Below are positions 24,132 through 37,064 of a DNA stretch of 50,814 nucleotides, in pieces. The DNA comes from Actinomycetes bacterium. GTDB lineage: Bacteria > Actinomycetota > Acidimicrobiia > Acidimicrobiales > RAAP-2. A program made the translations under genes and the position numbers. Location of the stretch: assembly GCA_021786095.1 (NCBI GenBank), contig JAJYNX010000062.1, positions 1-50,814 of the forward strand. Direction: 5' to 3'. The notes beneath the pieces are model-generated. The model was not told where the DNA came from. It did no database searches and saw only the letters and a list, made by a program, of their open reading frames with translations. Position 1 is the stretch's first letter. Each line of letters begins with the position of its first letter.

Positions 24132-25112
24132 ATGCGCATCTTGTCGGGAATCCAACCCTCGGGCGTTCTGCACATCGGCAACTACCTCGGCGCGGTCAAG
24201 CAGTGGGTCGCCCACCAGAGCGCCGACTCGCTCTACTGCATCGTCGACCTGCACGCCCTCACCCTCGAGCTCGAGCCCGAGGTCTTGCGCGAGCAGACCA
24301 TCGACACGCTGGCCACCCTGGTGGCCGCGGGCCTGGACCCCGAGGTGTGCACGCTCTTCCTGCAGAGCCGCATCGCCTTCCACGCGCAGTTGAACTGGCT
24401 GCTCGAGTGCGTCGCCACCTTCGGGGAACTGGGCCGGATGACCCAGTTCAAGGAGAAGGCCGAGCGCAAGGGGGGCTACCGTGTCGGCCTCTTCACCTAC
24501 CCGGTGCTGATGGCCGCCGACATCCTGCTCTACGACACTCAGCGTGTCCCGGTCGGCGACGACCAGCTGCAGCACCTGGAGCTGACGCGCGAGATCGCGA
24601 CGCGCTTCAACAATCGCTACGGCGACACCTTCACCCTGCCGGAGGGGATGCTGCCCCCGAGCGGTGCGCGCGTGATGGATCTCCAAGAGCCCACCCGCAA
24701 GATGTCCAAGTCCGTCGCCAGCCCCCTCGGCCAGATCACGCTGCTCGACGATCCCCGCGACATCGAGCGAAAGATCTCGCGCGCGGTCACCGACACCGAC
24801 GGCGAGGTTCGCGTCGACTGGGCTCTCAAGCCCGGCGTCTCGAACCTCCTCGAGATCTACGCGGGTTTCAGCGGCGAGTCGCCGCACGACGTCGCCCGTC
24901 GCTACCAGCGCTACGGCGAGCTCAAGCGCGACCTGGCCGAGCTGGTGATCGCGTCACTCTCTCCGATTGCCGCTCGCTACCGCGAGTTGCGCGCCGACCC
25001 CGGCGTCCTGCAGTCGGTGCTGGACGCCGGATCGCTCAAGGCGTCGCAGGTCGCCGCAGCGACCTACCAACGCGCGGCGCGCGCCATGGGGCTCTACTCG
25101 CCGGGCTCCTAG
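24132..25112 (+). CDS. trpS: Tryptophanyl-tRNA synthetase
   Basis: A 326-residue class I aminoacyl-tRNA synthetase. The HIGH-type motif is 'GIQPSGVLHIGNYLGA' (residues 6-21) and the KMSKS loop is intact in 'TRKMSKSVASPLG' (about residue 195). 'VGDDQLQHLELTREIATRFN' is typical of bacterial TrpRS. I start at ATG 24132; a GTG immediately before it is in frame but falls within the six-base gap after TAAAGT. It is convergent with the M50 protease gene, overlapping stops by four bases. Confidence 0.97.
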   Translation: MRILSGIQPSGVLHIGNYLGAVKQWVAHQSADSLYCIVDLHALTLELEPEVLREQTIDTLATLVAAGLDPEVCTLFLQSRIAFHAQLNWLLECVATFGELGRMTQFKEKAERKGGYRVGLFTYPVLMAADILLYDTQRVPVGDDQLQHLELTREIATRFNNRYGDTFTLPEGMLPPSGARVMDLQEPTRKMSKSVASPLGQITLLDDPRDIERKISRAVTDTDGEVRVDWALKPGVSNLLEIYAGFSGESPHDVARRYQRYGELKRDLAELVIASLSPIAARYRELRADPGVLQSVLDAGSLKASQVAAATYQRAARAMGLYSPGS

Positions 25113-25729
25113 AACAGGCGGTTGAGCCACCACTGCTGCAGGCTGCCCAGCGCTCCGGTGCCCACGTGGAAGAAGAGCGAGTCGGCGATGATCAGCACCA
25201 TGAGCAGGGGCAGCGCGCGGGCCCGGAACTGGTAGTAGCGCGGCAGGTGACGGTTCGGCACCAGGCGCTCGATGATGGCCGACCCGTCCAGCGGTGGGAT
25301 GGGCAGCAGGTTGAAGACCGCCAGGGTGAGGTTCACCAGCCCGAGGTACACGCCGATGTTGAGCATCAGTGCGCTACGGGTCACGTGCAGGGCCAGCTCG
25401 CAGATCACGAAGCCCACGGCCGAGAGCAGGAGGTTGACGAACGGACCCACCAGGGCCACGTAGAGCGAGTCGCGCCGGGGGTGGCGCAGGCGCGAGAAGT
25501 TCACCGGCACGGGCTTGGCGTAGCCGAATGCCGGCAGCCCGCTCACGATGAGCAGGGCCGGCAGCAGGATGGTCCCGAAGGGGTCGATGTGGGCGAGCGG
25601 GTTGAGCGTCAGGCGGTGCTGTTCCTTGGCGGTCGGGTCGCCGAGGCGGTAGGCCACGTAGCCGTGGCTCACCTCGTGCAGCACCACCGAGGGGATGAGC
25701 GCGAGCAGGAAGTAGATGTCGCTCGCCAT
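25109..25729 (-). CDS. Site-2 protease-like M50 zinc metallopeptidase
   Basis: A 206-residue membrane protein with four to five hydrophobic segments. The zinc motif HEVSH lies at about residues 18-22 in the first helix and the second metal ligand in 'NLLPIPPLDGSAI' (about residue 160), which together mark the S2P family. This short form lacks PDZ and CBS domains, like the Rip3 or YwhC-type group. Its substrate is unknown; such proteases cleave membrane-embedded helices of regulators. It is nine bases after xerD in the same operon. Confidence 0.92.
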   Translation of the reverse strand: MASDIYFLLALIPSVVLHEVSHGYVAYRLGDPTAKEQHRLTLNPLAHIDPFGTILLPALLIVSGLPAFGYAKPVPVNFSRLRHPRRDSLYVALVGPFVNLLLSAVGFVICELALHVTRSALMLNIGVYLGLVNLTLAVFNLLPIPPLDGSAIIERLVPNRHLPRYYQFRARALPLLMVLIIADSLFFHVGTGALGSLQQWWLNRLF

Positions 25730-25738
25730 GGCCCTCTC

Positions 25739-26636
25739 TCAGTCGTGGGCGCGCGGGTGCGCGTCCACATACGCGGCCCGCAAAGACGAGACCGACACCG
25801 CCGTGTACAACTGGGTCGTCGCGATCGACGCGTGTCCCAACAACTCCTGCACCACTCTAATGTCGGCGCCGTGGGCCAGCATGTGCGTCGCGCAGCTGTG
25901 GCGAAAGACGTGCGCGCTGATCGAGGACCGCGCGACGCCCGCCGCCAGGGCTCGGCGACGGATGATCAGGTCGACACCCTGACGCGTGAGTGGCGTGCCC
26001 CGCGCGCCGAGGAACAGCCGAGCCGTGCGTGACGCCCCGGGGAACGCCCCCCGCCCGCCGGGGCTCAGGTAGTCGTGGAGCGCTCGCGCGAGGACCGAGC
26101 CCATCGGCACGAGACGCTGCTTGTCACCCTTGCCGAGCACCCGCACCAGGGCCTCGTCGAAGTCCAGGTCGCCCAGGTCGATCCCCACCGCCTCGGAGAC
26201 TCGCACCCCCGTGCCGTAGAGGAGCTCGAGCAGTGCTCGATCACGCCGATCGGCCGCGGTGGCGGCGGGGATGGCGTCCAGAAGGGCGGTGATCACGGGC
26301 TCGGGCAGCGGCTTGGGCAGCGAACGCTCGCGGCGTCCCGGACGCAGGCGGATCGCCGGATCGACCGTCCGGTATCCCTCGTCGACGAGGAACGCGAACC
26401 ACCCGCGCACGACGGCACTCGCGCGCGCGACGCTGGCCGAGGCCAGACCCTCATCGCGTAGCGAGTTCAGGTAGGTCGTGAGCGCCCCTTCGTCGACGCT
26501 CAGCGCGTCCTGGCCGTGGTCCGCCAACCAGTGGAGCAGCCGCGTCAGGTCCCGTCGGTAGGCCGCCACCGTCGCCGTGGAGCGGCCGCGTTCGATGATC
26601 AGCCACTGCGTGTACTCGTCGAGCAGATCCGTCGAC

Positions 26637-26653
<17 letters not shown>
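25739..26653 (-). CDS. xerD: Tyrosine recombinase XerD
   Basis: A 304-residue site-specific recombinase of chromosome dimer resolution. An N-terminal SAM-like core-binding domain (residues 8-100) precedes the catalytic domain, with the R-H-R-H-Y set visible: R in 'LYGTGVRVSEAVG', K in 'GKGDKQRLVP', H-x-x-R in 'HVFRHSCATHML', H in 'LGHASIATTQLY', where Y is the nucleophile. Length and position next to scpAB and pyrG fit XerD rather than a phage integrase. It overlaps the Nudix gene by 17 bases. Confidence 0.93.
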
Positions 26654-30457
<3,804 letters not shown>

Positions 30458-30465
<8 letters not shown>

Positions 30466-31273
30466 GTCCCTCACGCAGGCTCTCGCGAAGGCGAAAGCCC
30501 ACCTCGAAGCTGCGCGTCGCCACCACGCGCACCGGATCGGGGCTCTGGCGCACCAGCACCCACTGATCGGCGTCGAGGCGCCCGACCACCTGACCGTCGG
30601 CGAGCACCACGGCGGGCTTGCCGTCGGCGACGAGGCGAATGTCCCGATCACCCCCCACCACGATCGAGCGATCGATCGTGAAGTGCGGCGCGACCGGCGT
30701 CAGGATCATCACGGGTAGGGCGGTGTCCACCACGGGCCCCCCCGCCGAGAAGTTGTACCCGGTGCTGCCGGTCGGCGTCGAGACCATGACCGCGTCGGCG
30801 GCGTAGGTGAGGTACTCGTCGTCGTCCACGAAACTCTTGACGCGCACCATGTGACCCTGACGAGCCCGCTCCACCACCACCTCGTTGAGCGCGAACTCCG
30901 AGGTGCCGTCCGGCATGGTGATCTGCAGGGCGAGTCGCGCCACCTCGTGGGTCGGCCCCAGGGCGTGGTCGATGTCGTGAAGCACGTCGCTCGAGGGCAC
31001 GTTCAGGAGAAAGCCCAGGCGACCCAGGTTGACGGCCAGCACTCGTGCGCCGAAGCGGTGGGCCAGTCGTGCGGAGCGCAGAAACGTCCCGTCGCCGCCC
31101 AGGCTCACGACCAGTGTGTCGTCACGCAGGCTCGGCGACGGCTCAGTGTCGAGCAGGTGCAACGCCCACGTCACGCCCCGCTCGGCCAGGCGCTCACCCG
31201 CCTCGTTGGCCAGTTGAATCGCGTCCGCCCGATTGGAAAAGGCAGTGAACACCACGCGGGCGTCGGTCCCCAT
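30458..31273 (-). CDS. nadK: NAD kinase
   Basis: A 271-residue enzyme that phosphorylates NAD to NADP. 'VVSLGGDGTFLRSARL' (about residue 58) carries the GGDG motif; 'ALNEVVVER', 'TPTGSTGYNFSAGGP' and 'PVAPHF' follow in family order. The ATG at 31273 lies seven bases after TACGAT, matching the leaderless pattern, so I prefer it to an ATG three codons upstream that overlaps the -10 element. It is first in the operon nadK-recN-pyrG-Nudix-xerD-M50. Confidence 0.96.
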
Positions 31274-31280
31274 TGGGCCC

Positions 31281-31286
31281 ATCGTA
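31281..31286 (-). promoter_or_regulatory. -10 element TACGAT of nadK operon
   Basis: TACGAT on the minus strand, seven bases before the nadK ATG with no Shine-Dalgarno sequence. No convincing -35. Confidence 0.45.
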
Positions 31287-31346
31287 GTGAACGGGGCTGT
31301 CGGCACCGCTCATCGTGTCCATCTCACCGCGCGGCGAGCGCGACGA

Positions 31347-31352
31347 TAGTGT
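31347..31352 (+). promoter_or_regulatory. -10 element TAGTGT of mscL
   Basis: TAGTGT lies 42 bases upstream of the mscL GTG, predicting a leader of about 35 bases that contains a GGGGAG ribosome-binding site five bases before the start. Confidence 0.35.
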
Positions 31353-31394
31353 CAGGACGAGAGCGTGACCGCTCGAGCGCAGAGGGGAGTCCGA

Positions 31395-31814
31395 GTGTTC
31401 AAGGGATTCAAGAACTTCCTCCTCCAGGGGGACCTCATCGTGATCGCCGTGGGGCTGGTCGTCGCCCTGGCGTTCTCCACCCTGATCAAGGCCTTCACCG
31501 ATACCATCATCACGCCGCTGGTCAACGCCCTCGAGGGAACGTCGAGCGGATCGGCCGGCCTCGGCTGGACCATCAACGGCCAGCGCGTCGAGCTCGGCGC
31601 CTTCATCGCCGCGATTGTCTACTTCGTCTTGTTCATGGTGGTGATCTACTTCGCGCTGGTCGTGCCCTATCGCGTGTACATGACCAAGCGGGGCGCCCAG
31701 GTCTTCGGCCCACCGGCGCCCACCAAGACGTGCCCCTACTGCCTGTCCAGCGACTTGCCCCTCGCGGCGACCAAGTGCCGCCACTGCACGAGTGAGCTGA
31801 GCGGCACCGCGTGA
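31395..31814 (+). CDS. mscL: Large-conductance mechanosensitive channel with C-terminal zinc ribbon
   Basis: A 139-residue two-helix channel protein. The N-terminal amphipathic helix (FKGFKNFLLQGDLI) and TM1 ('VIAVGLVVALAFSTLIKAF') match MscL, with the conserved pore-side glycine and valine pattern; TM2 is near residues 67-87. After TM2 the usual C-terminal helix bundle is replaced by a treble-cysteine zinc ribbon, 'TCPYCLSSD' then 'KCRHCTSEL', which in standard MscL is absent. The GTG start has GGGGAG five bases upstream and gives the correct family N-terminus. The stop overlaps the next gene's GTG by four bases, so the c-di-GMP enzyme is probably co-translated. Confidence 0.93.
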   Translation: MFKGFKNFLLQGDLIVIAVGLVVALAFSTLIKAFTDTIITPLVNALEGTSSGSAGLGWTINGQRVELGAFIAAIVYFVLFMVVIYFALVVPYRVYMTKRGAQVFGPPAPTKTCPYCLSSDLPLAATKCRHCTSELSGTA

Positions 31815-34513
31815 CGCCGTCGTCGCGCGGCCGCCAGCCCCACAAGGCCGGCGGCGAGTCCGTCGCACCCGTCGACCTACGCTCGTACCTCTACGACGTA
31901 CTCGTCGCGTCGTCGCAGGTGGGCTTCGCCCTCTTCGACCGCCGCGGTCTGCTCGTCGACTGCAACGACGCGGTGCTGGCGTGGCTGGGCCTGCGCCGCG
32001 ATGACATCGTGGGCCGCAACTTCACCGACCTCGGATGGGGCCTCGTCCACGAGGACGGCTCGCGCTTCACGCTGGACGAGACGGCCGCCGTGAGCGCGAT
32101 GCGCTCATCGGCGCCCTCGAGGGGTGTGGTCATGGGCATCGACATCGGCGATCGTCCCCGGCGGTGGCTGGCCGTGACCAGTTACCCCGCGGTCGCCCGC
32201 GGCGTCGTGCACGGGGTGATCTCGTCGTACACCGACGTCACCGACCGCGTCAACCGCGAGCAGATGCTGCGACTGCTGGCGACCGTGCAGGGCTCGCTCA
32301 TCACGGCCTCCGAAAGCGACGACGTCTTCGCGAGGGTCTGCGCCGACCTCGTCGACGAGGGCCACGTGGACGTCGCGTGCCTGCGCCGGGCGAGCCCCGA
32401 CGGTGCCGCCACCGTACTGGTGGCGAGCGCCGGCGAACGTCACGACCTCGAGCACGCCGACCCCACCACGGGCCACGAGACCGTCACCGACGAGCTGGCG
32501 CGCGAGGCGTTGCGGACTCGTCGCGTGCAGGTCGCGAATCACCTCCCACGCGGTGATCCCGGGCACGGCGCGCTGGTACCTCGTGACGTGCGCTCGGCCA
32601 TCGCGCTGCCCTTCCAGAACGAGCCCCTCGTTCTCACCCTCTACGCCCGGCGGGCGGCGAGCTTCGAGGACACCGTCGTCGAGGGTCTGGGACAGATCGT
32701 GCGCGAGGTGGAGCACGCCCTCGCTCGGCTTCGCGCGGACGAGCGCACGGCCTCGGCGCTACGGGCGGCGACGCAAGCCCTGGAGGCCCAGCGCGTCGCC
32801 GAGGCGGCGCAGGTGGTCGCCGAGCAGCGCTTCGAGTTGGCCTTCGAGGAGAACATGTCACCCATGATCGTCGCCGACGGCGAGGATCGGATCATCGCCG
32901 CCAATCGGGCGTTCTGCGACATGGTCGGACGCCCCCTGGACGAGCTGCTCGACCACGACTCCACGCTGTTCACCCACCCCGACGACGTGGGGATCACCGA
33001 GGCCGCTCACCAACGCCTGCTCGAGGGTGGCGAAGGTCAGGTCCGCTACGTCAAGCGCTACCTGCACGCCGACGGTCACCTCCTCTGGGCGGAGGTGTCG
33101 CGAAGCGCGGCGCGCGACGCGAGCGGGCGTCTCCTGTACTACGTGATCTCCGAGCGCGACATCACCGAGGAGCGTGCCCTGAGCGCCCAGCTCGCCCACC
33201 GGGCGCTTCACGACCCCCTGACGGGAACCGCCAACCGGGCACTCTTCGACGACCGCCTGGCTCAGGCGCACGCGCGCACCCTGCGCCAGCACGAATGGGG
33301 CGCGGTGCTCCTGCTCGATCTGGACGACTTCAAGGGGGTCAACGACACCTACGGGCACCTCATCGGCGACCAACTCCTGACGGCCGTCGCCCGACGACTG
33401 GAGGGCGTGGCGCGGTCGTCGGACACGCTGTCGCGTTTCGGGGGGGACGAGTTTCTCTACCTCGCCGATCCGCTCTCGTCGCCCGAGGAGGCCCAGGCCA
33501 TCGCGGCGCGACTGCTGGAGGCGCTCACTCGACCCTTCGCGCTGGGTGACCTCGAGATCGTCCAGGGTGCCAGCATCGGCATCAGCGTGTGGAACCAGAC
33601 GCGAACGGACCCCCGCACCCTGGTCCAAGAGGCCGATACCGCGCTGTACCAGGCGAAGGCCCATCAGCGGGGGCGCGCCGTCGTCTTCACGCCGACGATG
33701 CACGAGCACGCGACGGCGCGCTTCACCCTGCTCCAGGACCTGCGCACGGCGCTTCGCCACGACGAGTTGGTGATGCACTACCAGCCCATCGTGTCGTTGG
33801 ACACGTTCGAGGTGGTGGGGCTCGAGGCCCTGATGCGTTGGCGTCACCCGTCACGCGGCTGGATCCCGCCCAGCGCCTTCATCGACGCCGCCGAGGACTC
33901 CGACATGGTCACCGAGTTGGGCCGTCTCGCTCTCGCGCGAGCTATCCGCACGGCGGTGTCGCTCGGCGCCCGTCCCCGACCCCCCTACGTCACGGTCAAC
34001 TTCTCCGCCCGTCAGTTCCACGATCCCAACCTCGTCGGCTCGGTCACCACGGCTCTGGGGGAGGCGGGGCTGGACCCGCACCGCCTCGTGATCGAGATCA
34101 CCGAGAGCGTCACACTGGTCGACGCCGACGAGTCCCGCTACGCCGTCGAGCGCCTCGCCGCGCTCGGGGTTCGCATCGCGCTCGACGACTTCGGAACGGG
34201 GTACTCGTCGCTCTCGTACCTGACGGATCTTCAGCCCAGCATCATCAAGATCGACCAGTCCTTCGTGCAGGCGACGTCGCGGCGCGCCCTCAACGAGACG
34301 CTGCTGGGCGCGATCGTGTCGCTCGGGCATCGATTCCACACGACGATGCTGGCGGAGGGGATCGAGACCGAGGAGCACCTCGAGATCGTCCGTCACCTCG
34401 GCTGCGACCTGGCCCAGGGATTCCTCTTCTCGCCCGCCGTCGCGGAGGGCTCGCTGGCGAGCGTGCTCGACGAGGCACCCGCCCGGTGGGTCGAGACCTT
34501 CGGTCTGGGCTAG
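31811..34513 (+). CDS. PAS-GAF-PAS-GGDEF-EAL cyclic di-GMP enzyme
   Basis: A 900-residue cytoplasmic signalling protein. Domains in order: PAS (about 20-135), GAF-like (about 145-305), a coiled linker, PAS (about 340-450), GGDEF (about 455-620), EAL (about 635-890). The cyclase motif is intact in 'SRFGGDEFLYL', with an inhibitory-site RSSD five residues before it. The phosphodiesterase motif 'GLEALMRW' is intact, as are 'NFSARQF', 'EITES', 'DDFGTGYSSL', 'KIDQSFV', 'EGIETEEH' and 'QGFLFSPA'. Both activities are therefore possible. No membrane segment is seen, so it senses an internal cue. The GTG start overlaps mscL by four bases. Confidence 0.95.
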   Translation: MTPSSRGRQPHKAGGESVAPVDLRSYLYDVLVASSQVGFALFDRRGLLVDCNDAVLAWLGLRRDDIVGRNFTDLGWGLVHEDGSRFTLDETAAVSAMRSSAPSRGVVMGIDIGDRPRRWLAVTSYPAVARGVVHGVISSYTDVTDRVNREQMLRLLATVQGSLITASESDDVFARVCADLVDEGHVDVACLRRASPDGAATVLVASAGERHDLEHADPTTGHETVTDELAREALRTRRVQVANHLPRGDPGHGALVPRDVRSAIALPFQNEPLVLTLYARRAASFEDTVVEGLGQIVREVEHALARLRADERTASALRAATQALEAQRVAEAAQVVAEQRFELAFEENMSPMIVADGEDRIIAANRAFCDMVGRPLDELLDHDSTLFTHPDDVGITEAAHQRLLEGGEGQVRYVKRYLHADGHLLWAEVSRSAARDASGRLLYYVISERDITEERALSAQLAHRALHDPLTGTANRALFDDRLAQAHARTLRQHEWGAVLLLDLDDFKGVNDTYGHLIGDQLLTAVARRLEGVARSSDTLSRFGGDEFLYLADPLSSPEEAQAIAARLLEALTRPFALGDLEIVQGASIGISVWNQTRTDPRTLVQEADTALYQAKAHQRGRAVVFTPTMHEHATARFTLLQDLRTALRHDELVMHYQPIVSLDTFEVVGLEALMRWRHPSRGWIPPSAFIDAAEDSDMVTELGRLALARAIRTAVSLGARPRPPYVTVNFSARQFHDPNLVGSVTTALGEAGLDPHRLVIEITESVTLVDADESRYAVERLAALGVRIALDDFGTGYSSLSYLTDLQPSIIKIDQSFVQATSRRALNETLLGAIVSLGHRFHTTMLAEGIETEEHLEIVRHLGCDLAQGFLFSPAVAEGSLASVLDEAPARWVETFGLG

Positions 34514-35109
34514 CTCGGTGTCTCGCTTCGCGAGGGATCGCTGACGGACGCGGGCACGCCTGAACGGCTCCACTCCCGGCGCAGAAGCCCGTAGACCCAC
34601 GAGTCCGATACCTCGTCGTTCACGATGCAGTCCTCGCGCAAGGTCCCCTCACGCACGAATCCCAGCTTCTCCAGGACCCGGGCCGACGCCGCGTTACGCG
34701 TGTCGACTTCGGCCTGGACTCGATTCATCGGCAGGGTGTCGAACGCCCAGTCCAGCAGCGCGCGGGCGGACTCGGTGGCGTAGCCCTGCCCCCACACCGC
34801 GTCGTCAAAGCAGTAGCCCAGCGATGCGCTGCGGTAGTCCGCGTTCCACCGCGTCACGCCGCACCAGCCGACAAAGGATCCATCGGTGAGGCGAACCACG
34901 GCCACGCGCGCCCCCGTCCCATCCTCGGCGATCCGTCGACACGTGGCGAGGAATCGCGTGGCGCGCTGGGTCTCGCGCCACGGGGGACCATCCCAGTACC
35001 GCATGACGGCGCCGTTGGAGTGCAGCGCGAAGAGGGCGTCCCCGTCCGCGTCGCGAAAGGGACGCAGTCCGAGCCGCGCGCTGGTCAGCGTCGGCGTCGC
35101 GAGAGGCAC
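34510..35109 (-). CDS. GNAT acetyltransferase, RimJ/RimL type
   Basis: A 199-residue acetyltransferase. 'TLTSARLGLRPFRDADGDALFAL' is the standard RimJ/RimL opening, and acetyl-CoA contacts lie in 'VWGQGYATESARALLDWAF' (about residue 108). 'NRVQAEVDTRNAASARVLEKLGF' ends the fold. Family members acetylate ribosomal protein N-termini or small amines. I choose the second GTG (35109) because TACGGT lies seven bases upstream, while the first GTG overlaps that element. It is convergent with the GGDEF-EAL gene. Confidence 0.9.
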   Translation of the reverse strand: MPLATPTLTSARLGLRPFRDADGDALFALHSNGAVMRYWDGPPWRETQRATRFLATCRRIAEDGTGARVAVVRLTDGSFVGWCGVTRWNADYRSASLGYCFDDAVWGQGYATESARALLDWAFDTLPMNRVQAEVDTRNAASARVLEKLGFVREGTLREDCIVNDEVSDSWVYGLLRREWSRSGVPASVSDPSRSETPS

Positions 35110-35116
35110 GTCGGCC

Positions 35117-35122
35117 ACCGTA
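35117..35122 (-). promoter_or_regulatory. -10 element TACGGT of GNAT gene
   Basis: TACGGT on the minus strand, seven bases before the GTG at 35109. Same spacing class as nadK. Confidence 0.4.
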
Positions 35123-35268
35123 CCTCGGCGCTGGTGTCCCGGCCGCGTCGCGACGGCGAGTCGCCCGGTGCCGCATGACCGACCGAGGGGGCTGGTCGCG
35201 CACCACCTCGGGGCCTCTGCGCCGCGACGCCCGCTGGTCGCGAGCCACGGTCCCCGGGAGTCGTGGCT

Positions 35269-35300
35269 TTACTTGAGGGTTTAGGGTTTACTTGAGGGTT
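35269..35300. repeat. Tandem 18-base repeat, two copies
   Basis: TTTACTTGAGGGTT occurs at 35269-35282 and again at 35287-35300, an exact 14-base repeat with an 18-base period, followed by GAGGGTTCAG. The stretch is much richer in T and A than its surroundings. It lies in the 280-base gap between the APC permease stop and the GNAT promoter, which otherwise holds only a small hairpin (35243-35249 with 35262-35268) and no gene. Confidence 0.6.
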
Positions 35301-35389
35301 GAGGGTTCAGCCTTGCCCATTGAAAGTTCAGGTTCAAGGTTGTCCTCGACGGGCGCCACATCACGCCGCCGCTCGGCACCGCCTCGAGC

Positions 35390-36847
35390 TCACAGGTTCT
35401 GCTCGAGTTCCTCCAGTTCCTCGACGACGGCGTGACGATCCTCGGGGCTGGGAAGGGTGAAGTAGGGGTTGCCCTTGACCCAGTAGTACGTCATCGGGAT
35501 CACGCCGAGCGCCATCGCTCCCAGACCGACCCACAGAGTCGTCGCGTTGAGTCCCGGGATCGTCTTGACGAACATGGTCGCCATGAACAACGCGCCGACG
35601 AGGGGCCACAGGCCCATGAAGACGAAGTTCTTCAGCGACTTGAAGAGTTGGCGTCGGTAGAGCATCACTACCGCGAGGCCGGCGAGGCAGTAGTAGATCG
35701 CAATCTGGAGCCCGATGGCGTTGAGCGCGTCAGACATGATCGTGCCGATCGAGCCGATGAACTGCGACCCGACGAAGAGTCCGAGCGACAGGACGGTTAC
35801 CACTCCGGTCGCCACGAGCGGCGTGCGACGCCGCGAGTGGACTGTGCCCAAGACCCCCGGCAGCGTGTGGTCTCGCCCCATCGAGAAGAGGGTCCGGGTG
35901 ACCTGGATGAGTGTCGTCTCGAGAGTCGCAATCGTGGAGAGGACTACGGCGAGGATGATGATCTTCCCGCCCGTCCCGTGCCACACCGCTTGACCCAGCA
36001 CCGCCAGCACGTCGGCCGAATTGTTCGCGATCTGACCGGAGGACAGCAGGAGGTTCGTCGCGATTGTGAACACCTCGAACAGGACGAACACGAAGACCAT
36101 GCCGATCAGGCCACCGACACCCGGTGTCCTCTTGGCCCCCTTCGTCTCCTCGTTCAGGTTCGCGGTCACGTCCCAACCCCAGTAGTAGAACGCCGCGACG
36201 AGCGCCCCGGCGAAGAAGCCGGACGAGCCGTGGAAGATCGACGGCGCGAACCAGTGCCACGAGAACGTGTTCACGTGGTGACCGTGAACCAGTGCCAGCA
36301 CCCCGAACAGCACCAGAATCGCGATCTCGATCGAGGACATGATCACCTGAGCCGTGACGGTGATCGTGACGCCCGCGGCGACCGCACCAACCATCAGCAG
36401 GAAGAACACGCTGCCCACGATGGTCACATCGGCGACGTTGCGCGCGGCTGCGGCCGAGAACAGGCCCAGTACGTTGGCACCCGCGGGCACCGTCGCCAGA
36501 ACCATGAAGACCAGCGCGGAGACGATCAGCGCCCAGCCGGAGAGGTAGCCCAGTACGGGATGCAGGGCGCGTCGCACCCAGGAGTAACTGGCCCCGGCGT
36601 TGGCCTCGGATCGCCCGAGGTAGTTGAAGGCGAAGACGATGCCGAACATGGCGATCCCGCAGTACAGCAACGCGGCGGCGCCACCGAGCGCCACCGCCCC
36701 CACGAGTACGGCCGTTGAGGCCGCGATGGAGTAGGCCGGCGCGACCCCGGCCACCGCCATCACCACCGAGTCGAAGAGACCCAGTGAGCCCGATCGCAGA
36801 CCCCCTTCCTCCGACGCAGCCGTGTCACCAACGACGCTGTTGGCCAT
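35390..36847 (-). CDS. APC superfamily amino acid permease
   Basis: A 485-residue membrane protein with about 12 helices. The N-terminal 'LGLFDSVVMAVAGVAPAYSIA' is typical of the amino acid-polyamine-organocation family, as are 'EANAGASYSWVRRALHP' and 'GWDVTANLNEETKGAKRTPG', which line the substrate path in this group. The protein ends with an acidic cytosolic tail (ELEELEQNL). The ATG at 36847 has GAGGGGG seven bases upstream. The substrate is not determinable; amino acids or amines are likely. It is divergent from the ABC exporter genes across 217 bases. Confidence 0.93.
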   Translation of the reverse strand: MANSVVGDTAASEEGGLRSGSLGLFDSVVMAVAGVAPAYSIAASTAVLVGAVALGGAAALLYCGIAMFGIVFAFNYLGRSEANAGASYSWVRRALHPVLGYLSGWALIVSALVFMVLATVPAGANVLGLFSAAAARNVADVTIVGSVFFLLMVGAVAAGVTITVTAQVIMSSIEIAILVLFGVLALVHGHHVNTFSWHWFAPSIFHGSSGFFAGALVAAFYYWGWDVTANLNEETKGAKRTPGVGGLIGMVFVFVLFEVFTIATNLLLSSGQIANNSADVLAVLGQAVWHGTGGKIIILAVVLSTIATLETTLIQVTRTLFSMGRDHTLPGVLGTVHSRRRTPLVATGVVTVLSLGLFVGSQFIGSIGTIMSDALNAIGLQIAIYYCLAGLAVVMLYRRQLFKSLKNFVFMGLWPLVGALFMATMFVKTIPGLNATTLWVGLGAMALGVIPMTYYWVKGNPYFTLPSPEDRHAVVEELEELEQNL

Positions 36848-37052
36848 TCGCAAACCCCCTCGTGAGCCGTAAGGCGACAGACGGTAGCACACCGTGACGC
36901 GGGTCTTTGACGAGGCCGAGGGACGGCATCCTCGCCGCGTGTCGACAGCCCTGGCGCCGCGGCCCAGTTCTGGATCGATCGTGACGCGCCCACCCTCGGG
37001 CGGCTCCCGTACTCCGCGACTCCACGCCTCTCGCACCGGCGAGGAGTGGCGT

Positions 37053-37058
37053 TAGCAT
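37053..37058 (+). promoter_or_regulatory. -10 element TAGCAT of ABC exporter
   Basis: TAGCAT six bases before the ATG at 37065 with no Shine-Dalgarno sequence; it fits the leaderless pattern. Confidence 0.5.
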
Positions 37059-37064
37059 GAGCCG

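Noticed and set aside
31365-31394. Upstream 10-codon extension of mscL (MTARAQRGVR)
   Set aside because: The GTG at 31395 has a good GGGGAG site and gives the conserved MscL N-terminus; the extension has neither.
35283-35290. TTTAGGGTTTA resembling a plant-type telomere repeat
   Set aside because: Only a single partial copy is present and it is explained by the two-copy 18-base tandem repeat.
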